Below are positions 34,695 to 46,415 of a stretch of 64,000 nucleotides of DNA, in pieces. The stretch covers positions 53,972,019 to 54,036,018 of the forward strand of contig CM049306.1 in assembly GCA_026874595.1 (NCBI GenBank). Direction: 5' to 3'. Source of the DNA: Sipunculus nudus (Eukaryota > Annelida > Sipuncula > Golfingiida > Sipunculidae). The number at the start of each line of letters is the position of its first letter. Position 1 is the stretch's first letter. A program made the translations under genes and the position numbers. Below the pieces are notes generated by a model that searched no databases, was not told where the DNA came from, and saw nothing but the letters and a program-made list of their open reading frames with translations.

Positions 34695-34750
34695 GGGGGG
34701 TAGGGGAGGCGGGAGGCTGGGGGGGGGGGTGTGGGGGGGGGGGTTGGTGG
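34695..34750 (+). other. G-rich tract, strong G-quadruplex potential
   Basis: Contains at least six runs of 3-11 G with short spacers. The matching place in copy B (about 44,861-44,890) has far fewer G, so the expansion is specific to copy A. The 60-80 codon frames across it on both strands are compositional artefacts. Confidence 0.75.
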
Positions 34751-35428
34751 CCGGTTTGAGGTTCCTAGGGCCCCTCCTTGTTGCAAAAGCCCGTATTGAG
34801 AGGGGCTGGCCTGAGGACTCAAAGTTCTCGCACCCCATCCCCCCCCCCCCACACACACACATTGATAAAAGGAAGTTTCGCTACTGGCTGTGTTACGCCA
34901 GACATAAACAGTAGATATGCTTTCTCAGACAATTAAAGCCTTTAGGGAACCTTTCCTGTCGTGAATACATGATTCTGTATTTATTTAATCTGAACAGACA
35001 GATCCTCCTCAGGCGTGGTTGTATAGACTTCTTCACCCGTGAGGAAAAATACCATTAGAACCTTTCGGAGAAATCGTACGAAGCACTGATCTATACTCTG
35101 TTTAAATCACCTTGCTGCTGCCGCTATCGAAAGACAAGTTTTTCTTACAATAAGAAAGGCTGACTCATCTTGCAAATATTAACGGGTGAAAAGCCAGAAG
35201 TGAAAAAAAAAGACAAAACAAAATCATTTAACCTTTAACATCATTTTACCTGGAAAGTACAATCATCCAATATTGTTATATCATCCAATATTGTTGGTTT
35301 CCGGTAGTCTTTAAAATTAGAAGAAATCCGAGCATCCGGAGAAACCCTTTCACCTTGGACGGCCTACAATATTTAATCCACTCTTTCTGCCAGCGAGGAG
35401 ATCCGAGCTCATTTCCCTGCCCAGGTCC

Positions 35429-35431
35429 TTA
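35429..35431. repeat. Target site duplication TTA (left)
   Basis: TTA directly before TAGTGCAGCGG. Matched by TTA at 40,271-40,273. The empty allele in copy B has a single TTA at 45,540-45,542. Confidence 0.85.
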
Positions 35432-36195
35432 TAGTGCAGCGGTTAACGGCAAAATACAGAAGAATTGTTCAGATTGTGATAAAAGTACTAAATTTTGTGG
35501 AGATGAAGTTTGGATAAAACATTAACATTTTTTTATTAGTTCCACCAAATCTTCTCAGTGTAACGGGGGCGGATCCTATGTTAAATTTGGGGTCCTCAAA
35601 TTTATATGAAAATTACACGGAAGATGATAATAGCTACATTACATCTTATACATTCCTTATAGATTGGAATATTTGGTTCTATTTAATTAACATTATCATT
35701 GGAAATGTAAAATTACCTTTGTGATCTCATAATGTAAACTATTATAATTAAATATGACTATTTGCCATTCAACAACATGTAGTTTACTGAAGTTAATTTA
35801 TTGTTAAATATGACATAAATCCATAAATCTTCTGTTTTTAAGTAAGGTTTAATCACTATTCTCAATTCACATCTCGTCGATGTCTCCTTTGATGAATATA
35901 GGAGACGGTGGGGGAGGGCAATGAGAACGGGGGGGGGGGGGGGGGGGTTACTACTTACGTAGTATGGGTTCACTGTATAAACATAACATATTTCATCATA
36001 CAATGTGTATGTTGCTTCGTGCATAAAAGTCATGTACAGTTTTATTGTTCTTAGTGCAAAATATCTGTTGTTTGTATTAATGAGCTTATGGACATTTCCA
36101 CTGAAATAAACCCCTGAATTTCAAGGATCGGATCATATTTAATTATGAGGGGCGGATCATATTTAATTATCAGGGTACATTCTTTTAAAATGTTA
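35432..36195. other. Right arm and TIR of copy 2 (inverted)
   Basis: Counterpart of 14,196-14,966. A G-run (about 35,930-35,947) replaces the poly-C run of copy 1 on the other strand. The minus frame of 91 codons crossing it is a composition artefact. Confidence 0.6.
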
Positions 36196-38864
36196 TCATA
36201 AATGTACAACTAAACAGCGTTTTAAAGTTTTATTTCTACAAACAAATCTTGAAAACCAACAAACTCTATCCATTTGCGTATACCTTCCCTTTTCAATTAT
36301 CAAATCATGACATGAACATCTCAATCTGGCTAGCCCTTGTTTATGCTTGGTATTAGTCACACACAGTAAATATTTCTCCATTAATTGATAGCATGGATTT
36401 AAAAGTATCATATATTTAATTTAATTTAGTATTTACTTCTACATCACAAGACCAGTTTTGTTCAACCATATCAATAATTCTTTCCTTAATTTTAGCCAAA
36501 AATATTCTAATGTTTCCTACTTCTTGATTCATCCATACATACCCAAAACCTACGCTGCATATTTTGCTTCTTATATGAGTAACCCATGTTTGTTTTCCAT
36601 TCATATCTAGAGTAAACAGCATGGTATATATACGCTCTGGATATCTATTATTATCATAATGTACTAGTTTTTTCCAGTATTTTACACATGTGAATAACTG
36701 ACCGACATACATTGGATGCCTTCCAAACTCTCTCAATGATGCTGCGTTCGGAGCTGAAGAGCTAATTTTTAGAGTATACTTGCAAAATTTATATTGCACC
36801 TTTTCAATTATTTTACATCTTTAATAGCCCCACAGTTCTGAACCATATAATAATACCGGTGTAACCATACAATCAAATAGATAAAATAGCTGGCTCACTT
36901 ATAAACAACTATATTTCCTATAAAAGTTTTTTTTTTATGAGAGTCACTGCTCTTTCAGCCTGCTTTGCTTGCGCTTTCTTTGTTTTATACCATGACTATG
37001 TACTTGTAAATATTACTCCTAAGTATCTATAGTCATTTACCGTTTAAATCTGAGTATTTTTGATGTGCCATTTCTCTTACCTTTTTAATGAACCCACATG
37101 TCTAAAAAAACATAACTTTTGTCTTTCCTAAATTAACTTTTAAGCCATAATTGACAGAAAAAAAGAGTTTCCCTTTTATCCCAGTTTTAACTGAAACATA
37201 CCACAATAAATCATGTTGTACACCATCAAAAGCAGTTGAAAAATCAATAAAAGTGTAATAAAACCTTCTTTTCTTTTTTGTTATATATTTCTGCACACAC
37301 CCCATTAAAGAAAATGTGTGGTCTACATTTACCTTTACTATAGCCAACTTGTGCTTCACATAAGAATCCAGCTTGATCTACATAATTCTGAATTCTGTTA
37401 GCCAATATTTTTGTAAATAGTTTACCCACGGTATTAAGTAGTGAAATACCTCTATATGATTTTTTAGCATCTATGGTGGCAGACTATTTGTGAATTGGTA
37501 CAATAAATGTTTCGCTCCAAGAGGCTGGGAAAATCCATTTCCTTATACACTATTATATAATTGTAATATATGATACGATATGTGACTATATGTATCTTTC
37601 AATATATCTATACCGTTATCCCGTCAGGCCCTATGGCCTTTTTTTCATTTCATTTATGGCTTTCTGTACTTCACTAGGTGTTATGAGTCCATCAAGCACT
37701 GTATCTTTTTTTTAAATATTCCAGAGTATGATTCTTAAACTCTTGATTAATTTCATGTGTTGATGAATTCAAAAGTTCCTTAAAAAGTTTGTACCAACGT
37801 ACCAGTTCTACTGTTGTTAAAATTCTCATGTTTTTCCACATGGAATCAGTGTCTTTTGCACCTATCACCTTTTGCACCTCTGAGGCTTAGATGATTGCCT
37901 TTCTTTTCTTCACATAATTTTTTAAACTTCTGTTTTGTTTGTTAATAATTAAGTAAGTCGCCATCTGATATTGTACATCTACACTTATTCAAAGCAATAA
38001 TTTTTCATTTTTCAAAAATTCTCATTCTATGTCCCACCATTTTGGTTGCTTTAGTTTCATGTTGTCTCGGAAGTTTTATTTCTGTTGGATATATTTTGAT
38101 AAATACTAACCAATGCCTCACTTGCTTTGTCCGGATTTGTTTCTAAGGTTTCATTAAATGTGTTGAAAAGTAACACACATTCTATTTGTTCTAATGATTT
38201 TGAAATATTTGTTTTATCTTCATCAGTCTTATAAAATTTTACCCATTTTGTCAGTTTGCATATATGTGTTCTTTCGAAAGCTTTTTCCTTGGTCTGATAA
38301 TATGAACAGCTTAAAGGAAAGTGATCGGACGGATCCATCTACCTTATAAAGTAGACAACTACTGACAATTACATAATCAACTACACTGCTACCAAAAGTA
38401 ATTAAACACGTAATTAAGTCTCCTGGTATATCTGTTATATTTACAGTTCCAGCATTAAAATCACCAAGGAGAATTAAATTAAATTCATCAAATTCTGCTA
38501 AAGAATCTACCAATAAATTTTTCAGCCTGTTGATACCATTTATTTCATCTTCATCCACATAGAATGATGAACCTGCTGGTGCAATATAGCAGCAAATTAT
38601 GGCCAAATATTTATATTCATTAATTAAGGTACCATCATACCCTTCAATTTCTGTTGCACGTAAACTAAGACCCCTCCTCTCGCTGTACACTTCCTGACTA
38701 TTCCATAACCATAGTATACTTGGAATGCATCAGAAAATTCATCATCCGTGGTTGCCCATGTCTCAGTGATACATACTCCACTGTGATTATTTATCAACTC
38801 TTTAAACTTCTACTGATTTAATTTTGTTCTTAAGTCCATGTGCATTCCATGTTGCTATTTCTGC
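36196..38864 (-). pseudogene. Decayed LINE-type endonuclease/reverse transcriptase
   Basis: Minus-strand homologue of the relic at 11,231-14,195. EN motifs are better kept: TWNAHGLKNK near 38,850, CITETW with ETW at about 38,756-38,764, LLGDFNAGTVNITD near 38,460, DYVIVSS near 38,370, SDHFPLS near 38,320. A 153-codon open stretch (38,229-38,690) covers most of the endonuclease. RT motifs APGPDG (damaged), YRGIS, KLFTKILANRIQ near 37,420 and FIDFSTAFDGVQHDLL near 37,220 are visible. Then IKGKL joins directly to FFSVNYGLKVNLGKTK near 37,150, so the block with LPGC...SPLLF and YADD is deleted. The C-terminal part (EFGRHPMYVGQLF near 36,720) is open for 127 codons (36,416-36,799). It cannot encode an active RT. 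Confidence 0.85.
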
Positions 38865-39079
38865 ATTAGCATTTCTGCTAGTGCTGGACTAGTTTAAATA
38901 GGGGGAAAATTAAGTTTAAGTTGAAAAATATGACAAAAAGAAACAGGTTTTTATCCATATGCATGAGGGAAAAATCCTACTGGTTCAAATAATATCAAAA
39001 AAAGATATGTCTGAAATAATGTGTGCAATAGAACATCACGGACTGTAGTCTGTTGGCCATATTTGATTTTGAGCATGTC

Positions 39080-39690
39080 TGTGTTTCAATAGGTCAGAAG
39101 CCCTCATAAGCACCAATGATCCCTGTGAATTTGAGAAAGATCAAGCATATTGTTGGGAAAGAAAATCAACGATAGTGCTCTGGTGGCCATATTGGAATTC
39201 CGTCAGGTCTGCTATTCGATAGAGATGGAGCCCTTATAGGTACCAATCAACTCTGTGTAAATGAATTAGATCAAGCTTGTTCTTGTCGATATATCGTGCT
39301 TAAAAGAATATCGCCAATTGTGCTCTGGGAGCCATATTGGAATTCTGACAGGTCTGTTTTTGGAAAGGGATTGTGTCCGTATAGGCACCAATGATCCCTG
39401 AGAAAATGATAAAGACCAAGCATGTTCTTGTTGAGATATCCAGTTCGAAAGTAAATCACCCATTATGATCCGGTGGCCATATTGGAATTCCGACATGTCT
39501 GTAATTCAATAGGTCTGAAGCCCTCGTATGTACCGATCATCCCTGTGAATATGGGAAAGCTGAAGTATGTTATTGTTGTTGAGTTATCACGTGCGAAAGA
39601 AAATCAGCGATTAGGCTGTGGTGGCCATATTAGAATTCTGACAGGTCTGTAATTCAATAGGTCTAGACCCCTCACAGAACAGGAAAAGTA
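39080..39690 (-). repeat. ~130-148-bp tandem repeat in left arm of copy 2
   Basis: The block 'gccctcataagcaccaatga' and variants recur at 39,100, 39,230, 39,373, 39,519 and 39,667. Each is followed by 'ctctggtggccatattggaattc'. There are about four full units, roughly two more than in copy 1. Confidence 0.75.
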
Positions 39691-40270
39691 GATAGGCAGA
39701 GTTCCGAAACATTTTACTGAATAAATAACTTGCTCTTTAGTAGGCTGATTGACAAACATAAATAGTTATAATTATATCCATGTAATAATTCATGCTGTCA
39801 CCACATCCTCTATTAAGTGAATTATTCAATTAATGGTAAGCCTACGTTTGTTATAATTAACAGGAAACATGTTTGCGAATATACATGTTAACAAAAGTAA
39901 AAAGGCGTGCTAAATCGCGTTAGTTCTGCACAATACTTGATATATAAATACATCATGCTCCATTAATCTGGTCGCTTGGTAAACTGAATTAACTTCACTT
40001 GAAAGTAAAGTTGGAGCATCAGCAGACTTCTGTATTCCATGAACTGCAAAATAAAGGCCTTGATCGAACACTTTTAGATTAGACATTATTTATCAATTAT
40101 TTAATTAATTCATCGGTACCCTCAAAATAATTGCAGGATCCGCCCCTGAAATACCATGAATATTTCGTGGAACTATTTCTTAAACGAAAGCCAGTGTACA
40201 ATACTACAACTGTACCAAATGTGGTACTTTTATCACAATTTGCACAATTTTTCAATTAGCCGCAGCACTA

Positions 40271-40273
40271 TTA
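40271..40273. repeat. Target site duplication TTA (right)
   Basis: TTA directly after ...GCCGCAGCACTA. Host sequence resumes CAACTACGATATATG, aligning with AACCATGATATAC in copy B at about 45,544. Confidence 0.85.
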
Positions 40274-41068
40274 CAACTACGATATATGTTCGAGCTGGGG
40301 CAGACCAGTTTCATAGTTATTACATTATGAACTTATTAAGTAGTGTTTGAGAAATTTATTTATTTGAAAGAACCGGATATTTGTTGTGAACAGGTACTGT
40401 GAGTTTTCTGAATACAGAATAGTGACATACTCTGTGGTATCAGAGTAAATGGATTAGAACTATTCGTATGAAAACGTATACATGTAGATTTTCACCACAT
40501 ACGGAAAAAAGTATTACGAATTTTACCTAGAAGGTATCTAAACACTTTTAATGCCAACCTTGCAGTAACCTGTGTCACTCTAATCAGAGGTTCTCGAGTC
40601 GGGACTGTTCACGATGCCTGTAAAGAAAACCTACGCTGTAAATCAATATCGTCTTATAGCAAATTAAACTTTTATCCTTATGTGAGTTTCATTGAAAATA
40701 AATCAATTTGTCTAGCCCGGAGACGTGAAACTGATTGTCATTACAGTGTGCATAAGCACTTCCTTCTCGTTCAGTCCGTTTATTAATTGTAATTACACGG
40801 TTGATTACCCTGTCGCACTTACCCGACAATAAAAAAATTTTCCCTGTAGGAGTCTCAATCATTTTACCTATAGGATAGTGATTAACAAGAGCCAATTAAT
40901 CTAAATGCGACAGAGTCACCCTAGGTGTACGCGTGCCCTCCTTAAAAAAATTCCAAGGGTTTTGGCTTAAGAACATATGCTTAGGGACGGCTGCAGACTC
41001 GATCGCTATGGAATTAATTTGTTATGCTTCCTGAAGCAAAAGACTATACCTGCTGACAATCTTCTTAC

Positions 41069-41165
41069 CTCGGGGAATGTCACAAAAAAGGTACACTTCA
41101 ATATGAACCACTATGGTGACATTTTCTGTCTTGTTTTCTCTCCTTCCCTCTGAGCTGAAGGGATT
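41069..41165 (-). pseudogene. Ig-gene fragment: membrane-proximal-like exon, copy A
   Basis: On the minus strand an open stretch reads FNPFSSEGRRENKTENVT, then VVHIEVYLFCDIPR, and ends at a good donor CCCCGAG|GTAAGAAG. The frame is intact here. In copy B (46,319-46,415) a one-base deletion in the run after GACAGAAA shifts it. No domain is recognised. Its place downstream of an Ig-domain exon on the same strand suggests it belongs to the same gene, but acceptor and exon start are uncertain. Confidence 0.35.
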
Positions 41166-41334
41166 AAACTCGTCCTGCGACTAGTTGACAGTCATGACCT
41201 TATCATTCTTACAAAGCTTTTCTTTGTTAATGGGATAGCTAAAGGATTGACATTTCACGTAAAAATATCATTTACATATAAAGAGAATATTTAACATACC
41301 GTAATTAATTGTTGCTGTGACCACCATCATATCT

Positions 41335-41450
41335 CCCCTAATCATGTTACCTAGGTATATGCATGTGGTGTTACGTTCACAGTCATGTTGACAGAAAGAG
41401 ATGCTTCCAAAATGAGGAAGTGGTGGAATATAACAGGTCGGCTTATGTTC
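41335..41450 (-). pseudogene. Ig-gene fragment: cysteine-rich piece, copy A
   Basis: Minus strand, frame FGSISFCQHDCERNTTCIYL with five codons of GNMIR after it. Copy B at 46,590-46,690 has a related but longer stretch, ECGKLGTQCISGCQH, preceded by an acceptor-like CTCTCAACAG. The cysteine spacing is loosely EGF-like. The two copies differ by an indel, so at least one is damaged. Confidence 0.3.
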
Positions 41451-41499
41451 GAAATTCCAAACGGCCATAAATATTGAGTAGACGACTTCCCCGTGCACG

Positions 41500-41765
41500 A
41501 TCTTTGGTTATCAGTTGTCGTGGTTACGAATTGACATTCTTTACTCAAGTTACAGTTATAAAAGCCCGCATCATTCACGGTAGAAGAAAAGGTACTCGGA
41601 TACTTTTTTTTATTTTTTTTTTTTTTTGGTAGATGTAACCGCCTTCGTTTTTTTTATGCTAACTTAACTACTTATATCTTTACACCTGCAGAATTCCATT
41701 CCGGTTTCCGACTACGTGACAGGACAGGGTATTTTCCCTCTCAGTTTATATCCTAGCGTTAACCT
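41500..41765 (-). pseudogene. Ig-domain exon, broken copy A
   Basis: Minus-strand counterpart of the Ig exon at 46,730-46,962. It keeps NDAGFYNCNLSKECQF and TTTTDNQ, but about 100 bp of low-complexity T-rich DNA (about 41,585-41,690) splits it just before that motif. An extra A after GATAACCAA shifts the frame. The copy is a pseudogene. A SINE lies directly upstream on the same strand, as in copy B. Confidence 0.6.
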
Positions 41766-41789
41766 GGCCTGGTGACTATTGCACCTGCG

Positions 41790-42055
41790 GGTCCTAGGTG
41801 CGTAATCGTTCTCATTGCTGGGTCATACAATCGAGGAGTTCCCGAAAGGCGCACTCGTTTTTGAGTGAACCACGGCCGTTGGACACGGCCTTCCAATAAA
41901 GCCTGCAGAGCGCTCACCCTGGTTGGGGCCGATCGTGAATAATCTCACCTCCTCGGCTGACATTCGAACTCACGACCTCCCGGCTTTGAGTCCTCCGCTC
42001 CCCTCCTGAGCCACAGAGGCCGGTCAGGAACTCAGATACTTGAGTCGCATAAGCC
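41790..42055 (-). repeat. tRNA-derived SINE in copy A
   Basis: Minus strand: A-box-like TCTGTGGCTCAGGAGGGG, B box GAGTTCGAATGTCAG, then 'gccgaggaggtgag' and a body with 'cggccgtggttcactc'. It is paralogous to 46,970-47,235, so it was present before the segmental duplication. It has a longer body than the bare tRNA-like heads elsewhere. Confidence 0.65.
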
Positions 42056-42750
42056 AGGGTCATTGTTTTGTCAGAAGAAAGAAAATACAACGCTTGCACC
42101 GAAACATGACGTTAATTATAGAGAAGAAGTATTCGTCTGACGTAGTCATTATACGCAGCGGGAGAACCATCCAGTTGATACAATTTGCGTATTTTCAAAG
42201 GAACGTGGTATGAATGAATAAGGCTGATTATTTTCTGATTAAACTGACGGTATATATATGTCCAGGAAAAAGAAAAGGTAGCGTATCACTTAGAGTGACG
42301 TTACAGCTTGAAATATGTTACCAAGCACTAAGGCAAAACCTATATCATAAATTTTTTTTGGAATAAATTAGTTTCAGTGGCCCATGCCTTGTCAGAGGGT
42401 TAACTTTGCCCTTCTTGTACAGGGTCATCTTTAATTGGGTCCGTATGGCCAAGACATGTTCACAGCAGCCAGAGAGAGATCAGGCATCAGTCATTCATGA
42501 ACACAGTAGAGGTATAGCTGTGTAGGGGTATTAGCATGCAGAAGATTCTGATAAAGGGTGACGAGGAAATACAGAAGCAACAGCAGCAGGACAAAGTGCC
42601 GGAAGATGTGCAAGAAGAAGAAGATGCTGTACTTGTGTCTGCCTTTTTTCTCAGCATTAGAAACTTCGTGAGTCTTAAAGGGGCGTCACCAGGTTTTATA
42701 GAAGGGAGAGTGCCGGAGTAATTGGTTGGCTGCAGGTACAACTTCTGGGC

Positions 42751-42753
<3 letters not shown>

Positions 42754-42824
<71 letters not shown>
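42754..42824. repeat. (CA)n(TA)n microsatellite
   Basis: About 19 CA units followed by about 16 TA units. Confidence 0.95.
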
Positions 42825-42825
<1 letters not shown>

Positions 42826-42828
<3 letters not shown>

Positions 42829-42891
42829 GAATGAACTAAACTTAGATTTTTTAAGGTTAGTTTAGAATTAGTTTAATTCATTCTATTTAAC
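42826..42891. repeat. Imperfect inverted repeat
   Basis: TAGAATGAACTAAAC is followed by its near-inverse GTTTAATTCATTCTA after about 35 bases. It sits next to the TA array and is absent from copy A. Confidence 0.5.
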
Positions 42892-42958
42892 ATAGAAATG
42901 CTCTGGTAAGCAATCAATATTTCTGCCATCAATTTAGCAAAAAGAAAATGACTGTACA

Positions 42959-42962
<4 letters not shown>

Positions 42963-43017
<55 letters not shown>

Positions 43018-43018
43018 C
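42963..43018. repeat. (TA)n(TG)n microsatellite
   Basis: About 19 TA units then about 9 TG units. Confidence 0.95.
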
Positions 43019-43974
43019 TATATAAATGTCTCAATATATTAAGGATGGGGAGGGGGTCAGTGTCCAGTTCTGGATTGCATAATGTATCGGGAACTCAGTT
43101 CGTTGAAGCCGAATCGCCCCTTAACCAGCCTGTTTAATATGCTGTGTGCATGGGTGCAATTTGGTGGGAAATAATCATATTTAGAACATTTATTTGTAAT
43201 TAAAAAATAGGCTATATTTTCAATCTATTATATTATGAGTTAATAAAGCGGATGTGTCACAATGTTGCAAAACACCTAAACTATTATCGCATTGCATGTT
43301 TTCAGAAATTTATAAAATATCAAAACCACTGATAACATAATTTAATTTAACCGTATCCACAACACTGTCTGTGCCGTGAAATCTCTATGTATCCATATTC
43401 TTGGGAGAGTCGGGACTACTTATCTTAACTGTAGATACAAACGTCGAAAACACAATTTGTTACACTTCAAGGAAACGCCAGTCTACATTTTACATGCCAA
43501 TGCTTTTAGAATATCAATCAAACCGTGCTGAATTAGGTTAATTAATTAAGTCCTTTTCACAAAAACACTCATGTTTATGTAAGTTACCTTGAAACCATTC
43601 TGATACAACATATTTCAACGGCTACATTACTCTCTGCACTACGTTTTTACCAATAGGTCAGGGGTATTAGCCAAAATAAATAAGAAATGTCATTGAAACA
43701 TTTTATCTTCGCCCAGTGTAATTCCTAAATGTCTTAATTTTGACAGACAAACAGTCTACAATAATAAACCGACGGGACATCAGAATATGTCTACGCTTTT
43801 TGATACACGGGGCCGTGACTTTTTTTATTTAAATAATAAATTTTGAAATAAATAACATTGCAAATCTTCTGTCCAGTTCCAACCACGGTACTTGAATTCG
43901 CAAAACTGATTTTTTGTGTAGGCCAATTAAAAGTGTCCATTTAAAAGTACTTGGGGAAAAATATATTTAAGGTA

Positions 43975-44065
43975 ATAATTCTCACCGCCTCAGCAGAGTT
44001 TCGAAATCCCGATCATCCAGTTTTGGGTCCTATGCCCAACCGGATCCAGATAAGCCATGCAGTAT
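43975..44065 (-). repeat. tRNA-like SINE head in copy B
   Basis: Paralogue of 34,115-34,212. The B box is damaged (GATTTCGAAACTCTG on the minus strand) compared with copy A. Confidence 0.5.
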
Positions 44066-44205
44066 GTATCTCCGTTTAAAAGTACCCGGAGCCAGATAAG
44101 CCAGTATGTATCTCAGTCTAACACTAGATAAGCCAGTATGTATCTCAGTTTAACACTACCGGAGCCAGATGAGCCAGTATGTATCTCAGTTTAACAAGCA
44201 ACAAT
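44050..44205 (+). repeat. Local tandem expansion beside the SINE, ~4 units
   Basis: 'agataagccagtatgtatctcag' and close variants occur four times at 35-60 bp spacing. Copy A has one unit at the same place (about 34,197-34,225), so the expansion happened in copy B. Confidence 0.75.
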
Positions 44206-45539
44206 ATGTGCTGAGATAGAAGTCTGTGAATAGTCACCAAAAGTATGCCAGTTTTTAAGAACAAGAAATTTTGCAATGTCATTTATTTCCAAATATGATA
44301 TTTTTTATGACCGCAAATCCGGGTTTTTAAAAAGCGTATTATATTCATATTTCGCATCAGTTGGTTTTGGTAGCCTTTTAGTGTAAGGTATTGAAATCCG
44401 TATTTCGATAATAACATTTCTGTTGCAATTATTTTGCACCTTTTCCATCAATTCCACTATCCTAATACGCCGCTGGTATATTAAGAACCCCCAATGCATT
44501 ATGGTAATTAATCTCTATATCTAAAAACCCTAAATAGCAGTCTTAATCTTACGAGTCCGAATCTGAGCAGTTTTGGGTGCGTTCGACCCTCCCCTAGATT
44601 TGTTAATATCTTAATTGTTTCGAAATTGCTTAATTTTACCAGGACAATTGTGAAAATTCACATTATTCGAGGGGGGCATCCCCTCTCAAGTCAAACCCGC
44701 TCGGCCTACGCAATGTACACCCTTAACACTCTCGCTACCTTAACCATTCTCGCTCACCCCCGAAGGAGCTCTGGATCTTCCGCTGCAAACGATTTATCTT
44801 AAGAAAATTGTATATGGGGTGGTTGAATATGATACATCCTGCTGATAGTCTGTGTGTATTAAGGGGAAAAGGGGTTGTGGTGGTGTGGGTAGGAGTTTTA
44901 ATGAGCCCCTACTTGTTGCAAAAGCCCGTGTTGAGAGGGGCTGGGCTGGGGACTCAAAGTCCTCGCACCCCTCCTCACCACCTGATATTGATAAAAGGAA
45001 GTTTCGCCTCTGGCTGTGTAACTCCAGATATAAACAGTAGATATGCTTTCTCAGACAATTAAAGCCTTTAGGGAACCTTTCCTGTCGTGAATACACGATT
45101 CTGTATTTATTTAATCTGGACAGACAGATCCTCCTCAGGCGTGGTTGTATAGACTTCTACACCCGTGGGGAAAAATACCATTAGAACCTTTCGGAGAAAT
45201 CGTACGAAGCACTGATCTATACTCATTTTAAATTACCTTGCTGCTGCCGCTATCTAAAGTCAAGTTTTTTACAATAAGAAAAAGCTGATTCATCTTGCAA
45301 GTATTAACGGGTAAACAGCCAGAAGTGAAAAACAAAACAAAAAATATTTAACCTTTAATTTAATTTTACCTGAATCGTACAATTAGTTATATTATTCAAT
45401 ATTGTTTGTGTCCGGTAGTCTCTAAAATTAGAAGACATCCGAGCAACCGGGGAAACCCTTTCACCTTGGACGGCCTACAATATTAAACCCCCTCTGGTTG
45501 CCAGCAAAGAGATCCGAGCTCATTTACCTGCCTAGGTCC

Positions 45540-45542
45540 TTA
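45540..45542. other. Empty insertion site matching the 35,432-40,270 element
   Basis: Copy B reads GGTCCTTATAACCATGATAT with one TTA. Copy A reads GGTCCTTA, then the element, then TTACAACTACGATAT. This is the unoccupied paralogous site. Confidence 0.85.
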
Positions 45543-46318
45543 TAACCATGATATACTTGAGCTGGGGCGGATCAGGTTTTTTAATTATTACATGATATTA
45601 CATTGATATATTTGAAAGAACAGGAATATTTGTTTTGTACAGGTACTGTGAGTATTCTGAATACAGAATAGTGACATACTCTGTAGTACCAAAGTAATGT
45701 ATTAGAACTATTTTTATGAAAACCTATACATGTAAATTTTCACCACATATTAAATTAAAGGATTACAAATTTTACCTTGAAGGTATCTAAACACTTTTAA
45801 TGCCAACCTTGCAGTTACCTGTGTCACTCTAATCAGAGGTTCTCGAGTCGGGACTGTTCACGATGCCTGTATAGAAAACCTACGCTGTAAATCAATATTG
45901 TCTTATAGCAAATTAAACTTTTATCCTTATGTGAGTTTCAGTGAAAAATAAATCAATTTGTCTAGCCCAGAGACGTGAAACTGATTGTAATTACAGTGTG
46001 CATAAGCACTTCCTTCTCGTTCAGTCCGTTTATTTATTGTAATTACACGGTTGATTACCCCGTTGCACTAACCTGACAATAAAAAAAAATTCCCTGTAGG
46101 AGTCTCAATCATTTTACCTATTGGATACTGATTAACAAGAGCCAATTCATCTTAATGCGACAGAGTCTCCCTAGGGGTACGCGTGCCCTCCTTACAAGAT
46201 TTCCAGGGGGTTGGGCTTAAGAACATATGCCTAGGGACGGCTTCAGACTCGATCGTTATGGAATTCATTTGTTATGCTTCCTGAAGCAAAAGACTATACC
46301 TGCTGACAATCTTCTTAC

Positions 46319-46415
46319 CTCGGGGAATGTCACAAAAAAGGTACACTTCAATATGAACCACTCTGGTCACATTTCTGTCTTGTTTTCTCTCCTTCCCTCT
46401 GAGCTGAAGAGATTT
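46319..46415 (-). pseudogene. Ig-gene fragment: membrane-proximal-like exon, copy B
   Basis: Counterpart of 41,069-41,165 with the same donor (CCCCGAG|GTAAGAAG). A single-base deletion within the ENKTEN codons brings in a stop. Copy B is broken here while copy A is open. Confidence 0.35.

Larger units (their letters stand above)
35432..40270 (-). mobile_element. TIR element carrying a LINE-type EN-RT gene, copy 2
   Basis: A 4,839-bp inverted relative of 10,118-14,966 with the same internal order. The left end starts TAGTGCAGCGGTTAACGG. The reverse complement of the right end starts TAGTGCTGCGGCTAATTG. Both continue to a related AAGTAC(C/T)A block. It is flanked by TTA on both sides. The paralogous site in segmental copy B reads GGTCCTTATAACC with no element, which fixes the insertion edges. 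Compared with copy 1 the left arm is about 293 bp longer (extra tandem units) and the RT region plus right arm is about 303 bp shorter (including an internal deletion that removes the YADD box). The near-equal total lengths are therefore coincidental. Confidence 0.85.
31639..42123. repeat. Tandem segmental duplication, copy A
   Basis: Colinear with copy B (42,124-47,330). Matching blocks: 31,639-31,960 with 42,124-42,455; 33,180-35,431 with 42,470-45,542; 40,271-42,100 with 45,543-47,300. Copy A carries two insertions absent from copy B: a satellite-bearing repeat at about 31,965-33,175 and the TIR/LINE element at 35,432-40,270. Single-base differences and small indels are frequent, so the duplication is not recent. 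Confidence 0.85.

Noticed and set aside
10118-40270. Reading the two TIR/LINE units as one large inverted segmental duplication
   Set aside because: Homology stops exactly at the TIRs, the flanks differ, and the TSDs differ (TCA against TTA). Two insertions fit better.
42536-42721. Q/E-rich frame MQKILIKGDEEIQKQQQQ... as a gene
   Set aside because: The paralogous place in copy A (33,258 onward) has a stop after MQKMLI and further stops, and the opposite strand is equally open. This is a CAG/GAA-rich repeat, not a supported protein.
44050-44205. CRISPR-like spaced repeats
   Set aside because: Only four imperfect units, uneven spacing, inside a eukaryotic segmental duplication next to a SINE.
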